Assembly: GCF_029962835.1 (NCBI RefSeq)
Contig: NC_080575.1
Coordinates: 42,818,336 to 42,882,335 of the forward strand
Origin: Magnolia sinica
Taxonomy: Eukaryota > Streptophyta > Magnoliopsida > Magnoliales > Magnoliaceae
DNA length: 64,000 nt
Direction of reading: 5' to 3'
Below are positions 10,160 through 21,708 of the stretch, in pieces. The position numbers and the translations under genes are program-made. The number at the start of each line of letters is the position of its first letter. Within the stretch, counting starts at the first letter, position 1. The notes beneath the pieces are model-generated. The model was not told the origin of the DNA. It did not search any database and was given only the letters and a program-made list of their open reading frames with translations.

Positions 10160-11560
10160 ACATTAGCTTTGTCCATATCCTTCATGTCAAAACTAATGAT
10201 AATAATCTTTTAGTTTCTTTTACTACTTCTAAGCATGTGCTAAAGATTAATATTTCATCCACATATGGACATATGATTACTCTGTTACCTAAGAATTTAT
10301 AATTCAGGCATTTATTTGATTTGTTGATTTTAAATCCATACAAGGTGACCACTTTGTCAAACTTTTAATGCCATTGTTTAGGTGCTTGTTTAATTAGTTG
10401 ATCAATTACATACATTATTTACTTACCTTAGAATTATCAAACCTTCCAACTGCTCCATATACACATCTTTATCGATATCAATTGCCTTTGAATCCATCTG
10501 ATTTTAAAGCAACGAGAATATATTGTTGATATCTTGACTACTAGAGCATAAGTGTTGAAGAAATCAATAACTTTTCTGTGTAAATCCTCTGACTACTAAT
10601 CCAACCTTAAACCTTCCTATGTCCCATCCAGTCCTAATTTTCTTTTGAATATCCATTTGCATCATTTTTATCCCAGGGATAGATTCACTAGTTTTCATAT
10701 CTCATTCTACATTATTGAATTAATCTCACAGTTTATAGCCTCATTTAAAAAGGAAGCATCTTGAGATTTAAGGGTTTCTTCTAAAGTTAGAGGATCATTT
10801 TCTACGTTATATACTAGCATGTATTGCCTTATTGGATTTACCTTATCTCATTCTTCTAGCAGAAGGTAATAGTTGGGTCCAAAGGATGTACTTGCTTGGA
10901 TCTTCTTAGTCCTTCTAGGTTCTATGTCCTCTGTTTTGGAACCAGTTGTATCTAGACGTATTTGACCACTATTATTGATGCTAGGATCTTGAGGACTTGA
11001 CTCGTTCATAGCTATAGAAGAGAATGACTTCTCATAAACTCAACATCCCTAGATTTTGTTATAGTGCTTACAAGAATAAGCCATTAAATTCTACAACCAA
11101 AAACCTATAGGCTTTACTGTTGTGTGCATATCCTATGAAAATACATTCTAGAGATCTTAACCCTATTTTTTAGGTCTTTTAGGGTCAATGAGTCTAATTG
11201 ACACTCTACAAGCCCATACCTTAAAGTATGAAAGATTTGGAATCCTATTATTATATATTTAAGTCTTATGGACCCTTAAGAGGAGGGATCCTATTTAAGA
11301 TGTGACAAACAGTTAACTAGGCTTCTTCCTAAAATCCAAAACTTAGATATACATTGTTTAACATAGAGTTTACCATATCTATAAAGGATCTATTTTTGCG
11401 CTCTGCTACCCCATTACATTGGGGTGAATAAGGAGCTCTAACTTGGTAGATGATACCATGAATTCCACGAAACTCTAAAAATTCTAAGGATAGATATTCT
11501 CTTCCATATCTGAACTTAGGATTTTAATTTTAGTTTAACTAGTTCTTTATCTCTACTTCA
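10160..11560 (-). pseudogene. Old Ty1-copia pol remnant (integrase to reverse transcriptase)
   Basis: Read on the minus strand from high to low coordinates: an integrase piece (11520-11330) with PYSPQCNGVAERKNRSF and MVNSMLNN, then a linker, then reverse transcriptase with KWIFKRKLGLDGT (about 10680-10640), GLVVRGFTQK (about 10600) and a degenerate YVDEILIF (about 10270; the family's YVDDI catalytic box with the second Asp changed). Stops and shifts are frequent. Together with gag pieces at 12950-13200 and 21958-22560 this is one old minus-strand element, now split by a younger copia insertion. Confidence 0.75.
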
Positions 11561-11746
11561 TATATCTTAAAATTTTCTAATTTCCATCATTATTTCTTAA
11601 GGGGTATACTAGGGTATATTAAGAAAAAACATGTATAAAGTTAATAAAGTACTTCATATATCTTAAAATTTTCTAATTTCCATCATTATTTCTCAAGGGG
11701 TATACTAGGGTATATTAAGAAAAAACATGTATAAAGTTAATAAAGT
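11555..11746. repeat. 96-bp near-perfect tandem duplication
   Basis: Two adjacent 96-bp copies (11555-11650 and 11651-11746) starting ACTTCATATATCTTAAAATT, differing by one base (TCTTAAGGGG versus TCTCAAGGGG). It lies inside the old copia pol remnant and is a recent local event. Confidence 0.95.
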
Positions 11747-12640
11747 TTTTCTTAGTCTAGTTATCATACTGTTCATTTCACATAGCTGCTTGAATTCCCC
11801 TTTCTTCCAAAAACTGATAGAGGGCTGTAATTTTCCTCCTTTTCTCCAAACCACGGTCCCATAGATTTCCTGAAATCCATGAACCCCTCTTTAGTTCTCT
11901 AGGGGTCTTTACATTTGGATAATATAGACTAGGAACTCCGTGCAACCGGGGCTAAGGATTCATGGATTTTCATCGTGGGGTTGTTGACCTGAATCACCTG
12001 CAAGGGAGAAGCGTCAACGATAAAAGGAGAGAATATTTCTGAAGGTGAGAGGGAGGATGTTGGAAATGTTGGCTTCCTGGGATATGTTGTATCTTAGATT
12101 GTACACTTTTTTAAGTTAATAGTTATCTTAGATTGTACATATATGTTGTATTTATCACTAGGTTTTGTATACCTAGGAATTAGAGTAAGGCTTTCCATAT
12201 TATCCATACTACGATAACTAATATATCGTAGTCTAGCATGCTAAAAATTACATGAATCAAGCCTGTAAATAGAAGCATACTTTTTTATTTATTAAGTTTA
12301 ACTTGAACATTGCATTAGATGCATAGCCCTTCACAGCATTAGACAAAATCAACTTATCGGATTCAAAGAGTAATATTAAACCAAACCTAATTAGTAGACT
12401 AGCAAAGATTTGGCAACTCCTTATGTCCGGTAAGTGTTGCATATCATTTAGAGTAAGGACTTTCTGGAAGTTGGCTTTATCAACACTTTTCCCTTTTCTA
12501 CAATCTTGGCCATGGAGGTATTTTCCATGTATAATTCTTGATCATCTCTCGTTATTTTACAGGAATTGAATGTATTGCTATTTCTATAAACATGTGTTTG
12601 GTAACATCAACATTTGCTTCTCTATACAACTACTTATTGT
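11747..12640. other. Unassigned remnant, probably interior of the old copia element
   Basis: No convincing frame. A pair of phrases ATCTTAGATTGTACA (12103 and 12130) indicates a small duplication. Its position between the integrase (11.3-11.5 kb) and gag knuckle (13.0 kb) of the old minus-strand copia suggests gag-protease sequence or a secondary insertion. Confidence 0.3.
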
Positions 12641-12848
12641 CTCTTTAAATCTTGCCCAGTCTGCCTTGACCAAGCCCGCTCTTTCTTGGGACCGCGTATT
12701 GGACTCCATAGGTTTGGTATTAATTGATTTTGTGTCTGTTTTTTTTTTTTTTTTTTTAAATTATTTTGGAGTTTGAATGTAATTTTTATTGTATATTTAA
12801 TAAATTTTAGGTGGTGCGCTCCCCCTATTCTTTAAAAAAAAAAAAAGA
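12641..12848 (+). mobile_element. Possible retroposed 3' end with poly(A)
   Basis: A segment containing AATAAATTTTAGGTGGTGCG followed by CTCCCCCTATTCTTT and an A-rich tail (12833-12848). This resembles the 3' end of a LINE/SINE or processed transcript inserted on the plus strand. There is an internal poly-T tract (12740-12756). No coding content is recognised, and no target duplication was found by eye. Confidence 0.3.
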
Positions 12849-12949
12849 AAGAAAAAGTTTGGTAGCATTAAGGTCTATTCACTAATCACCATCCTCACCT
12901 GCCATGTTCTTCAGATATGACCGCTGCCATATTCATATCTTTTGCCACA

Positions 12950-13200
12950 TTAACTTGCTTTTTCTTTTCTTGCATTTTCTTGTATTTTTGGTTTTTTTTT
13001 AAAATTTTTATTTATTTGTTTGTTTTTTAAAGTAGCCTGGGATCTTACAAAAGAAGCATGGAACCTTCTTGGACATATTCTTTTTAAACCCTTAGTTATT
13101 AGACTTGAGACAATTATCTTTCTTAAAATGTAGCTTATTCGAATCATGATTCACACTATTCTCAACCAAGTTAGCCTTAGCTAGGATCTCCTGTTTTTCT
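12950..13200 (-). pseudogene. Old Ty1-copia gag, zinc-knuckle part
   Basis: Read on the minus strand, the sequence directly left of the young element gives EKQEILAKANLVE, then NSVNHDSNKLHFKK, then KKVPCFFCKIPGY. The last is the start of a CX2CX4H knuckle in the form common to plant copia gag. It continues the gag text that breaks off at 21958, so the young element interrupted this reading frame. Confidence 0.65.
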
Positions 13201-13202
13201 AA

Positions 13203-13443
13203 TAGAAGATGATTTGATGATTATAGTGTGAAGAAAAGAGGAAAAGAGTGAGAGAGAAGAAGAAAGAGGAGAGTTTGGGGAAATGTTGTGTGTTAGCCGA
13301 CATGCCCTAACACAATGTTTTATTAGAATAGAGCATATAGTACATTGCAGGAGAAGAGGAAAGTGTGCACATGCACTTACATTAAAAGAGCCACTAACCA
13401 CACGCTAACCACACACACTATACATTGACAAACACTCTCTAGA
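13203..13443 (-). repeat. 3' LTR of the young copia element
   Basis: Matches 21709-21957 over its whole length. The shared CTCTCTAGA at the right end and (T)(A/G)GAAGATGATTTG at the left end set the limits. The left terminal TG is TA here. The adjacent plus-strand CTCCCCCTCAAG (13444-13455) is the complement of the polypurine tract CTTGAGGGGGAG. Confidence 0.9.
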
Positions 13444-13455
13444 CTCCCCCTCAAG
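13444..13455 (-). promoter_or_regulatory. Polypurine tract of the young copia element
   Basis: On the minus strand CTTGAGGGGGAG lies immediately before the 3' LTR. It is the usual plus-strand priming site of plant copia elements. Confidence 0.8.
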
Positions 13456-14060
13456 TTAGAGTATAGATGTTGATCATGCCCAAATTGTCACGAACACGAT
13501 GAAGAGCATCTCGACTCAAAGACTTTGTAAGAACATCAGCAAGTTGATCCTCGGATTGAACAAAATGGGTGATGATTTCCTTAGAGGCAACTTTCTCCCG
13601 AATAAAGTGACACTTGACCTCAATATGCTTGGTTCGCTTGTAGAAAACTAGGTTGCAAGAAATATGAATGGCCGCTTGGTTGTCACAATGAAGAGGAATA
13701 GGAACTGAATGAGGATAGCTAAGTTCTAAGATTGCGAAGGCACATAAGCTCACATGTCGCATGGGCCATAACACGATATTCTGCTTCAGTCGAGGACCGA
13801 GCAGCAACCGGTTGCTTCTTGCTCTTCCATGTGATAGGATTGCCACCTAGGAAGGTACAGAAGCCGGATGTAGAGCGGCGATGATAAGTACTACCTGCAC
13901 GATCAACATCGGAATAGCCAAAAAGATGAAGAAACCATGCGACTGAAAGCGGAGACCAAGACCCGAGGCTGATTTTAGATACCGAAATATACGGTATACA
14001 ATCGTGAGATGTGAAGCACGGGGAGCTAGCATGAATTGACTAACAACACCCATCACTAAG
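13451..14060 (-). pseudogene. Young copia RNase H domain
   Basis: The C-terminal part is open (13451-13846) and shows CDNQAAIHISCNLVFYKRTK, then HIEVKCHFIREKV, then EDQLADVLTKSL, the copia RNase H ending. The N-terminal part (13847-14056) has YRIFRYLKSASGLGLRF. Between them the GYSDADWAG-type segment is only readable after a frameshift near 13900-13960. Confidence 0.85.
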
Positions 14061-14099
14061 AAGAGATCTGGCCGAGTAATAGTTAGGTAAAAAAGCCGG

Positions 14100-15150
14100 C
14101 CTGCAAGTCATCGATATATCCCGGTATCAGAAAGGAGAGCACCATCATCTGGTCGAAGCTTATACGAAGTATCCATGGGGGTGCTAGTGGGTTTGCACTC
14201 TAACATGCCAGTCTCCATGAGAAGATCAAGCTCATATTTTTGTTGTAACAAGACCAACCCGGATGAGGAGCGACCAACTTCAATTCCTAGGAAGTAGCGA
14301 AGAGGACCAAGATTCTTGATCTCAAACTTGTTCTTCAAAAATTCTTTGACCTTCCACATTCCAACCGAATCACTACTGGACAGAACAATATCATCCACAT
14401 ACACAATGAGAACCATGATGCCTGTCGATCGACGATATATAAAAAGGGAATGGTCGGCATGACTACGAACAAAGCCGAATTCCAAGAGAGCTTGACTAAA
14501 TTTTTCGAACCATGCACGTGGGGATTGTTTGAGTCCATAAAGAGTCTTTTTCAACCAACATACAAGCGCATGGTTGTGGGAAGCAACAAAGCCAGGAGGT
14601 TGATGCATGTAGACTTCCTCTACAAGGTCTCCATGGAGAAATGCATTCTTAACATTAAGTTGAAAGAAGGGTCATGATAAATTAACGGCCAAGGAGATCA
14701 CAACACAAATCGAATTAAGCTTAGCCATCGGAGAGAATGTCTTGAAATAATCCACACCATGAGTCTGTGTGTAACCCTTAGCAAAAAGATAGGCTTTATA
14801 GCGATCAATTGAGCCGTCTGGAAGAAACTTAATCATATAAACCCATCGACATCCAACAGGTTTATGCCTTAAAGGAAGAAGCACAAGCTCCCAAGTATGA
14901 TTCTTCTTAAGAGCAGACATTTCTTCTATCATCACCTTCGTCCAGTCAGGACTTTGAAGAGCATGTGAGAGAGACCGAAGAATAGTCGGTGATGAAAGGG
15001 AAGCTGCAAACGACTGAAAAGACGGTGGAAGATGATCACATGAAACGAAATTACTAATGGGGTGTTGAGTACGAGATTGTGACCCTTTGCGCAAGGCAAT
15101 GGAGAGATCTAAACTCGAGGTAAGAGAGTCACCTGAGCCAACATCCAAAG
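14100..15150 (-). pseudogene. Young copia reverse transcriptase
   Basis: Two open pieces. The N-terminal one (14672-15148) reads DWTKVMIEEMSALKKNHTWE, then GCRWVYMIKFLPDGSIDRYK, then LFAKGYTQTHGVDYFKTFSP. The C-terminal one (14108-14608) reads LKKTLYGLKQSPRAWFEKF, then the catalytic box VLIVYVDDIVLSSSD, then FEIKNLGPLRYFLGIEV. A frame change around 14610-14670 separates them. The catalytic YVDD is intact, which fits a fairly young element. Confidence 0.9.
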
Positions 15151-15596
15151 TGAGCGGAAGGGTGGATGGCTGAGTATGTGAAGATTTATCTCAATGATGA
15201 TACACCCGCAGAGGCTTAGGATCGACTAAATCACTAACGAGATGCTAAACGGAGGGGAGGAGTTTCCCCGTGACCACTAGTGGAAAGAGGAAGAGGATAA
15301 GAGTCATACTCCCCGTGACTTGCAAGAGGATCACAGAGAGGTCGACCTGGAGCTGAGAAAAAAGAAATATCCTCAAAGAAGGTTACATCGGCAGAGACAT
15401 ATTTCTTGCGAGTCAAGGGGTCATAACATTTATACTATTTCTGACTCCGAGTATACCCTAAGAAGACACATTTAATTGCCCTGAGGCTAAGTTTATCATT
15501 GCTTCCATCCAAAATTTGAACAAAGCATGTGTAACCAAAAACTTTAAGTGGTAGAGGAAATGGATTATCATGAGGATACAGTATAGTAAATGAAGA
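15151..15596 (-). pseudogene. Young copia integrase-RT linker
   Basis: Read on the minus strand this region contains LTRKKYVSADVTFFED and then FFSAPGRPLCDPL (15234-15416), the usual segment after copia integrase. It is preceded by GCFVQILDGSNDKLSLRAIK-like text around 15470-15530. Several stops. Confidence 0.7.
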
Positions 15597-16488
15597 TTAG
15601 TAAGATAGTATACGTGGGGATATACGATTAATAAGAAAAGTAGTAGTTAGAAGAGCATCACCCCAAAAATGTTTAGGTAGGTGCATACCAAGGAGAAGGG
15701 TGCGAGCAACTTTAAGAAGATGACGATTCTTTCGTTCTGCGATGCCATTTTGTTGAGGTGTGCGAGCACTCGATATTCGAGACAAAATATCATGCTCCTG
15801 TAAGAAGGACATAAAGGCAATAGACATGTATTCCCCCCCCCTCCCCCCAATTATCAGAATGAAAGGTTTTAATGGAACATTGAAACTGAGTGCATACTTC
15901 GTGATAAAACACTTTAAACGCATCAAACACTTCACTTTTAGATTTCAAAAGATAAGCCCGAGTCCTGTGTGAATAATCATCAATAAAGTTGACAAAATAT
16001 CTAAATCCAAAAGTGGAGGTAACCGGAGCTGGTCCCCAGACATCCAAGTGAACTAGAACAAAAGGTTGAGGTTTCCTCCCAGAACAGCTAGGAAGAAACG
16101 TAGCATGATGATGTGTAGATAATTCACAAATATCACAACCAATGTTGTCGAATCGCATATGCGATCTTGTGCGATCGCACAATCGCAATGTCACTGTGTC
16201 ATTGACTCTCGATCCAGAGAAAGGTATTAGAAGCGGCAATGGGTGTATTATCGAGAAGATAAATGCCTCCTCTCGCTCATGCCCTCCACTAATCACTCTC
16301 TTCGTCTGTAAGTCCTGGAACAAACAATAAGAAGGGAAGAAAGCAATGGAACAATTTAATGATTTAGTAAGAGAGCTAACAGACACTAAGTTTAATAGAC
16401 AATGAGGCACAAGCAAGATTGAGGACAGAGGCAAGGAAGGAGAAAAAAGGGATAGAACCAATCCCAGAGATGGGATTTTGGGTTCCAT
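15597..16488 (-). pseudogene. Young copia integrase (copy A, joined to pol)
   Basis: Read from 16488 downwards: HCLLNLVSVSSLTKSLNCSI, a damaged pre-integrase region, then CDICELSTHHHATF, LVHLDVWGPAPVT (first catalytic Asp), FVNFIDDYSHRTRAYLLKSK and a HSDN segment with the second Asp. A C-rich tract (15833-15847) shifts the frame. The reading then continues as EYMSIAFMSFLQEHDI and SSARTPQQNGIAERKNRHLL, which carries the catalytic Glu. The DDE residues can all be seen. The zinc-binding His pair of the pre-integrase domain is missing in this copy, where about 75 bp are replaced by a ~50-bp palindromic sequence. Confidence 0.85.
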
Positions 16489-17831
16489 TTTCGACGGTGA
16501 TATACTGAGTGTGGGGAGAAGGAGAATAAGAGGAAAATAGTTGACTTACCAGTCATATGGGAGCAAGCTCCAGAGTTTATGACCCAAGAGGTAGGAGAGG
16601 ATGACGCAAGAAGAGCAGTACCTGACTAGGCCAATGCTACGTGAGAAGACTCGGGAATATCACGAACATGAAGCCGCATCAGGGCATCATATGCAGCCCG
16701 AGAAATGATGAGAGACTCTCCTGAAGAAGACTACTTAACTGTCGAGGAGGAAGACTGTCTCTCAGGAGCAACTGTGGAAGCAACAGAAGCAGCGGCATAT
16801 GTAAGACGACCGTGGAGCTGCCAACAACAATCAACAGTGTGATTGGTTGCACCGCAATGCGAAATAATGCAGGAACCATCACGTCCTCATCCACGTCCAC
16901 CACGACTACGAAGATTACGATCGTGACGACTGCGATCTCAAACATGAAGATAATCGGAGTTCAACTTGGCTAGGAACTGCATGATACGAGTATCATCCCG
17001 CTGCTTATGGGCATGTTCATGATCGTCTTTACATTTGGAAGGAAGAGGCTGATACAGGTCCAACTCATCTCACATGCCCCGAAGTGTCGTATAGTAATCG
17101 TTTAATGATCTTAAGTTTTGTTGGAATTGACCAATTTATTGAATAAACTGGAATACCTGTGAAAATTTTTGAGACTCCAAGAACATATCATGAAGCGTAT
17201 CCCAAATGCCTTTAGCCGAGGATAAAAATATCACTAAGTGACTAATTGAAGAGTCCATACTATTCAACAACCACGTAATAACTTGATAATTCTCCTTTGT
17301 TCAAGACTTGTAGCTAGTATTTGTAGAGCTTGGAGGATCATCTAAAATATATGACTTCTCATGGGCTCCTAATAACACTTTTACAGATTGCGCCCATTGA
17401 AGATAGTTGTCACCATTCAACTTAATAGAGGTAATCTGTAAGGGGTTGGATTCAACAGAGCCCATGCTAAGAGATGAGGGCCCCTTGTCGTCCATAAGAG
17501 ACTCCAAGTAAGAAGGATTGATTCAAACAACTCTTTCTCACTCAATCCTTCAAGGGAATGAGAGATAAACCTCAAACAAATAGTAATCGTTCAAAATATC
17601 AAGAAATACAGTCAGATCTGACACAACTGAGTGAAAAACGGCCCAGCCACACATCCATTTGAGGTTAAAAACCACTAAAACATGAATCTTAGCTAAAAAA
17701 TCCTCCATGAGTAGCTTGGGAGAAAGATTTTGGTCCATCTTGAGTAAAGAAACCAAAAAAAAGCTTACCGATTTGAGGTAGATTGAAAATTACGGATGAG
17801 GGATCCGATTTTCGAATTTCTCTATTTCGAC
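16012..17831 (-). repeat. Tandem copy A of the leader-gag-preintegrase segment
   Basis: The leftmost of three tandem copies, continuous with pol. It contains the gag start (17301-17507, ITSIKLNGDNYLQWAQSVKV, a Retrotran_gag/UBN2 beginning), the middle gag, and the integrase start. The right junction at about 17831 joins leader sequence (TCTATTTCGAC) directly to integrase sequence of copy B (TGGAGGTAACCGG). Confidence 0.85.
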
Positions 17832-19672
17832 TGGAGGTAACCGGAGCTGGTCCCCAGACATCCAAGTGAACTAGAACAAAAGGTTGAGGTTTCCTCCCAG
17901 AACAGCTAGGAAGAAACGTAGCATGATGATGTGTAGATAATTCACAAATATCACAGCATAACGGTTTAGTGACAAATAAGGAGGGAAACAAAATTCTCAA
18001 TCTAGCTATTGATGGGTGGCCTAAGCGGCAATGTCACTGTGTCATGGACTCTCGATCCAGAGAAAGGTATTAGAAGCGGCAATGGGTGTATCATCGAGAA
18101 GATAAATGCCTCCTCTCGCTCATGCCCTCCACTAATCACTCTCTTCGTCTGTAAGTCCTGGAACAAACAATAAGAAGGGAAGAAAGAAATGGAACAATTT
18201 AATGATTTAGTAAGAGAGCTAACAGACACTAAGTTTAATAGACAATGAGGCACAAGCAAGATTGAGGACAGAGGCAAGGAAGGAGAAAAAAGGGATAGAA
18301 CCAATCCCAGAGATGGGATTTTGGGTTCCATTTACGACGGTGATATACTGAGTGTGGGGAGAAGGAGAATAAGAGGAAAATAGTTGACTTACCAGTCATA
18401 TGGGAGCAAGCTCCAGAGTTTATGATCCAAGAGGTAGGAGAGGATGATGCAAGAAGAGCAGTACCTGACTAGGCCAATGCTACGTGAGAAGACTCGGGAA
18501 TATCACGAACATGAAGCCGCATCAGGGCATCATATGCAGCCCGAGAAATGATGAGAGACTCTCCTGAAGAAGACTACTTAACTGTCGAGGAGGAAGACTG
18601 TCTCTTAGGAGCAACTGTGGAAGCAACAGAAGCAGCGGCATATGTAAGACGACCATGGAGCTGCCAACAACAATCAACAGTGTGATTGGTTGCACCGCAA
18701 TGCGAAATAATGCAGGAACCATCACGTCCTCATCCACGTCCACCACGACTACGAAGATTACGATCGTGACGACTACGATCTCAAACATGAAGATAATCGG
18801 AGTTCAACTTGGCTAGGAACTGCATGATACGAGTATCATCCTGCTGCTTATGGGCATGTTCATGATCGTCTTTACATTTGGAAGGAAGAGGCTGATACAG
18901 GTCCAACTCATCTCACATGCCCCGAAGTGTCGTATAGTAATCGTTTAATGATCTTAAGTTTTGTTGGAATTGACCAATTTATTGAATAAACTGGAATACC
19001 TGTGAAAATTTTTGAGACTCCAAGAACATATCATGAAGCGTATCCCAAATGCCTTTAGCCGAGGATAAAAATATCACTAAGTGACTAATTGAAGAGTCCA
19101 TACTATTCAACAACCACGTAATAACTTGATAATTCTCCTTTGTTCAAGACTTGTAGCTAGTATTTGTAGAGCTTGGAGGATCATCTAAAATATATGACTT
19201 CTCATGGGCTCCTAATAACACTTTTACAGATTGCGCCCATTGAAGATAGTTGTCACCATTCAACTTAATAGAGGTAATCTGTAAGGGGTTGGATTCAACA
19301 GAGCCCATGCTAAGAGATGAGGGCCCCTTGTCGTCCATAAGAGACTCCAAGTAAGAAGGATTGATTCAAACAACTCTTTCTCACTCAATCCTTCTAGGGA
19401 ATGAGAGATAAACCTCAAACAAATAGTAATCGTTCAAAATATTAAGAAATACAGTCAGATCTGACACAACTGAGTGAAAAACGGCCCAGCCACACATCCA
19501 TTTGAGGTTAAAAACCACTAAAACATGAATCTTAGCTAAAAAATCCTCCATGAGTAGCTTGGGAGAAAGATTTTGGTCCATCTTGAGTAAAGAAACCAAA
19601 AAAAAGCTTACCGATTTGAGGTAGATTGAAAATTACGGATGAGGGATCCGATTTTCGAATTTCTCTATTTCG
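17832..19672 (-). repeat. Tandem copy B of the leader-gag-preintegrase segment
   Basis: Gag start at 19144-19350, offset 1843 bp from copy A. It begins (left) with integrase sequence homologous to 16012-16136, then has the intact pre-integrase text CRLGHPSIARLRILFPSLF followed by CCDICELSTHH. By eye it differs from copies A and C at roughly ten positions, more than A and C differ from each other. Confidence 0.85.
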
Positions 19673-21580
19673 GCCAAAACACCATGAAAGGTCCAAAAAA
19701 TTTCGAAAAAATCATGACAAATCTTCTAAAATCAAGATCTATCAAACCCCTAAACTTTTAGCTCAAACAAAGCCCATACATTCGTACAATGACAAATAAG
19801 GAGGGAAACAAAATTCTCAATCTAGCTATTGATGGGTGGCCTAAGCGGCAATGTCACTGTGTCATTGACTCTCGATCCAGAGAAAGGTATTAGAAGCGGC
19901 AATGGGTGTATTATCGAGAAGATAAATGCCTCCTCTCGCTCATGCCCTCCACTAATCACTCTCTTCGTCTGTAAGTCCTGGAACAAACAATAAGAAGGGA
20001 AGAAAGCAATGGAACAATTTAATGATTTAGTAAGAGAGCTAACAGACACTAAGTTTAATAGACAATGAGGCACAAGCAAGATTGAGGACAGAGGCAAGGA
20101 AGGAGAAAAAAGGGATAGAACCAATCCCAGAGATGGGATTTTGGGTTCCATTTATGACGGTGATATACTGAGTGTGGGGAGAAGGAGAATAAGAGGAAAA
20201 TAGTTGACTTACCAGTCATATGGGAGCAAGCTCCAGAGTTTATGACCCAAGAGGTAGGAGAGGATGACGCAAGAAGAGCAGTACCTGACTAGGCCAATGC
20301 TACGTGAGAAGACTCGGGAATATCACGAACATGAAGCCGCATCAGGGCATCATATGCAGCCCGAGAAATGATGAGAGACTCTCCTGAAGAAGACTACTTA
20401 ACTGTCGAGGAGGAAGACTGTCTCTCAGGAGCAACTGTGGAAGCAACAGAAGCAGCGGCATATGTAAGACGACCGTGGAGCTGCCAACAACAATCAACAG
20501 TGTGATTGGTTGCACCGCAATGCGAAATAATGCAGGAACCATCACGTCCTCATCCACGTCCACCACGACTACGAAGATTACGATCGTGACGACTGCGATC
20601 TCAAACATGAAGATAATCGGAGTTCAACTTGGCTAGGAACTGCATGATACGAGTATCATCCCGCTGCTTATGGGCATGTTCATGATCGTCTTTACATTTG
20701 GAAGGAAGAGGCTGATACAGGTCCAACTCATCTCACATGCCCCGAAGTGTCGTATAGTAATCGTTTAATGATCTTAAGTTTTGTTGGAATTGACCAATTT
20801 ATTGAATAAACTGGAATACCTGTGAAAATTTTTGAGACTCCAAGAACATATCATGAAGCGTATCCCAAATGCTTTTAGCCGAGGATAAAAATATCATTAA
20901 GTGACTAATTGAAGAGTCCATACTATTCAACAACCACGTAATAACTTGATAATTCTCCTTTGTTCAAGACTTGTAGCTAGTATTTGTAGAGCTTGGAGGA
21001 TCATCTAAAATATATGACTTCTCATGGGCTCCTAATAACACTTTTACAGATTGCGCCCATTGAAGATAGTTGTCACCATTCAACTTAATAGAGGTAATCT
21101 GTAAGGGGTTGGATTCAACAGAGCCCATGCTAAGAGATGAGGGCCCCTTGTCGTCCATAAGAGACTCCAAGTAAGAAGGATTGATTCAAACAACTCTTTC
21201 TCACTCAATCCTTCTAGGGAATGAGAGATAAACCTCAAACAAATAGTAATCGTTCAAAATATCAAGAAATACAGTCAGATCTGACACAACTGAGTGAAAA
21301 ACGGCCCAGCCACACATCCATTTGAGGTTAAAAACCACTAAAACATGAATCTTAGCTAAAAAATCCTCCATGAGTAGCTTGGGAGAAAGATTTTGGTCCA
21401 TCTTGAGTAAAGAAACCAAAAAAAAGCTTACCGATTTGAGGTAGATTGAAAATTACGGATGAGGGATCCGATTTTCGAATTTCTCTATTTCGACCAAAAC
21501 ACCATGAAAGGTCCAAAAAATTTCGAAAAAATCATGACAAATCTTCTAAAATCAAGATCTATCAAACCCCTAAACTTTTA
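19673..21580 (-). repeat. Tandem copy C of the leader-gag-preintegrase segment
   Basis: Gag start at 20964-21170, offset 1820 bp from copy B. Its left junction (about 19795, CATTCGTACA then ATGACAAATAAGGAGG) differs from the A/B junction: here a longer leader is joined to a shorter integrase fragment. The right side continues into the true 5' leader and PBS, so C occupies the original gag position. Confidence 0.85.
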
Positions 21581-21694
21581 GCTCGAATAGGGTCCATGCG
21601 TCCATACGACGTAGACATCAGCCGTATGACTGCTGACGTCAGCAAGGTGACGTCTCACCTCTCAACTTGTTAGATGCTAAATGCCTAGATCTAT
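21581..21694 (-). other. 5' leader of the young copia element
   Basis: Unique leader between copy C and the primer binding site. It includes a small region rich in TGACGT motifs (21610-21660). Confidence 0.6.
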
Positions 21695-21706
21695 GTTCTG
21701 ATACCA
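21695..21706 (-). promoter_or_regulatory. Primer binding site (initiator tRNA-Met)
   Basis: On the minus strand TGGTATCAGAAC lies two bases inside the 5' LTR. It matches the TGGTATCAGAGC consensus complementary to plant initiator methionine tRNA in all but one base. Confidence 0.9.
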
Positions 21707-21708
21707 AG

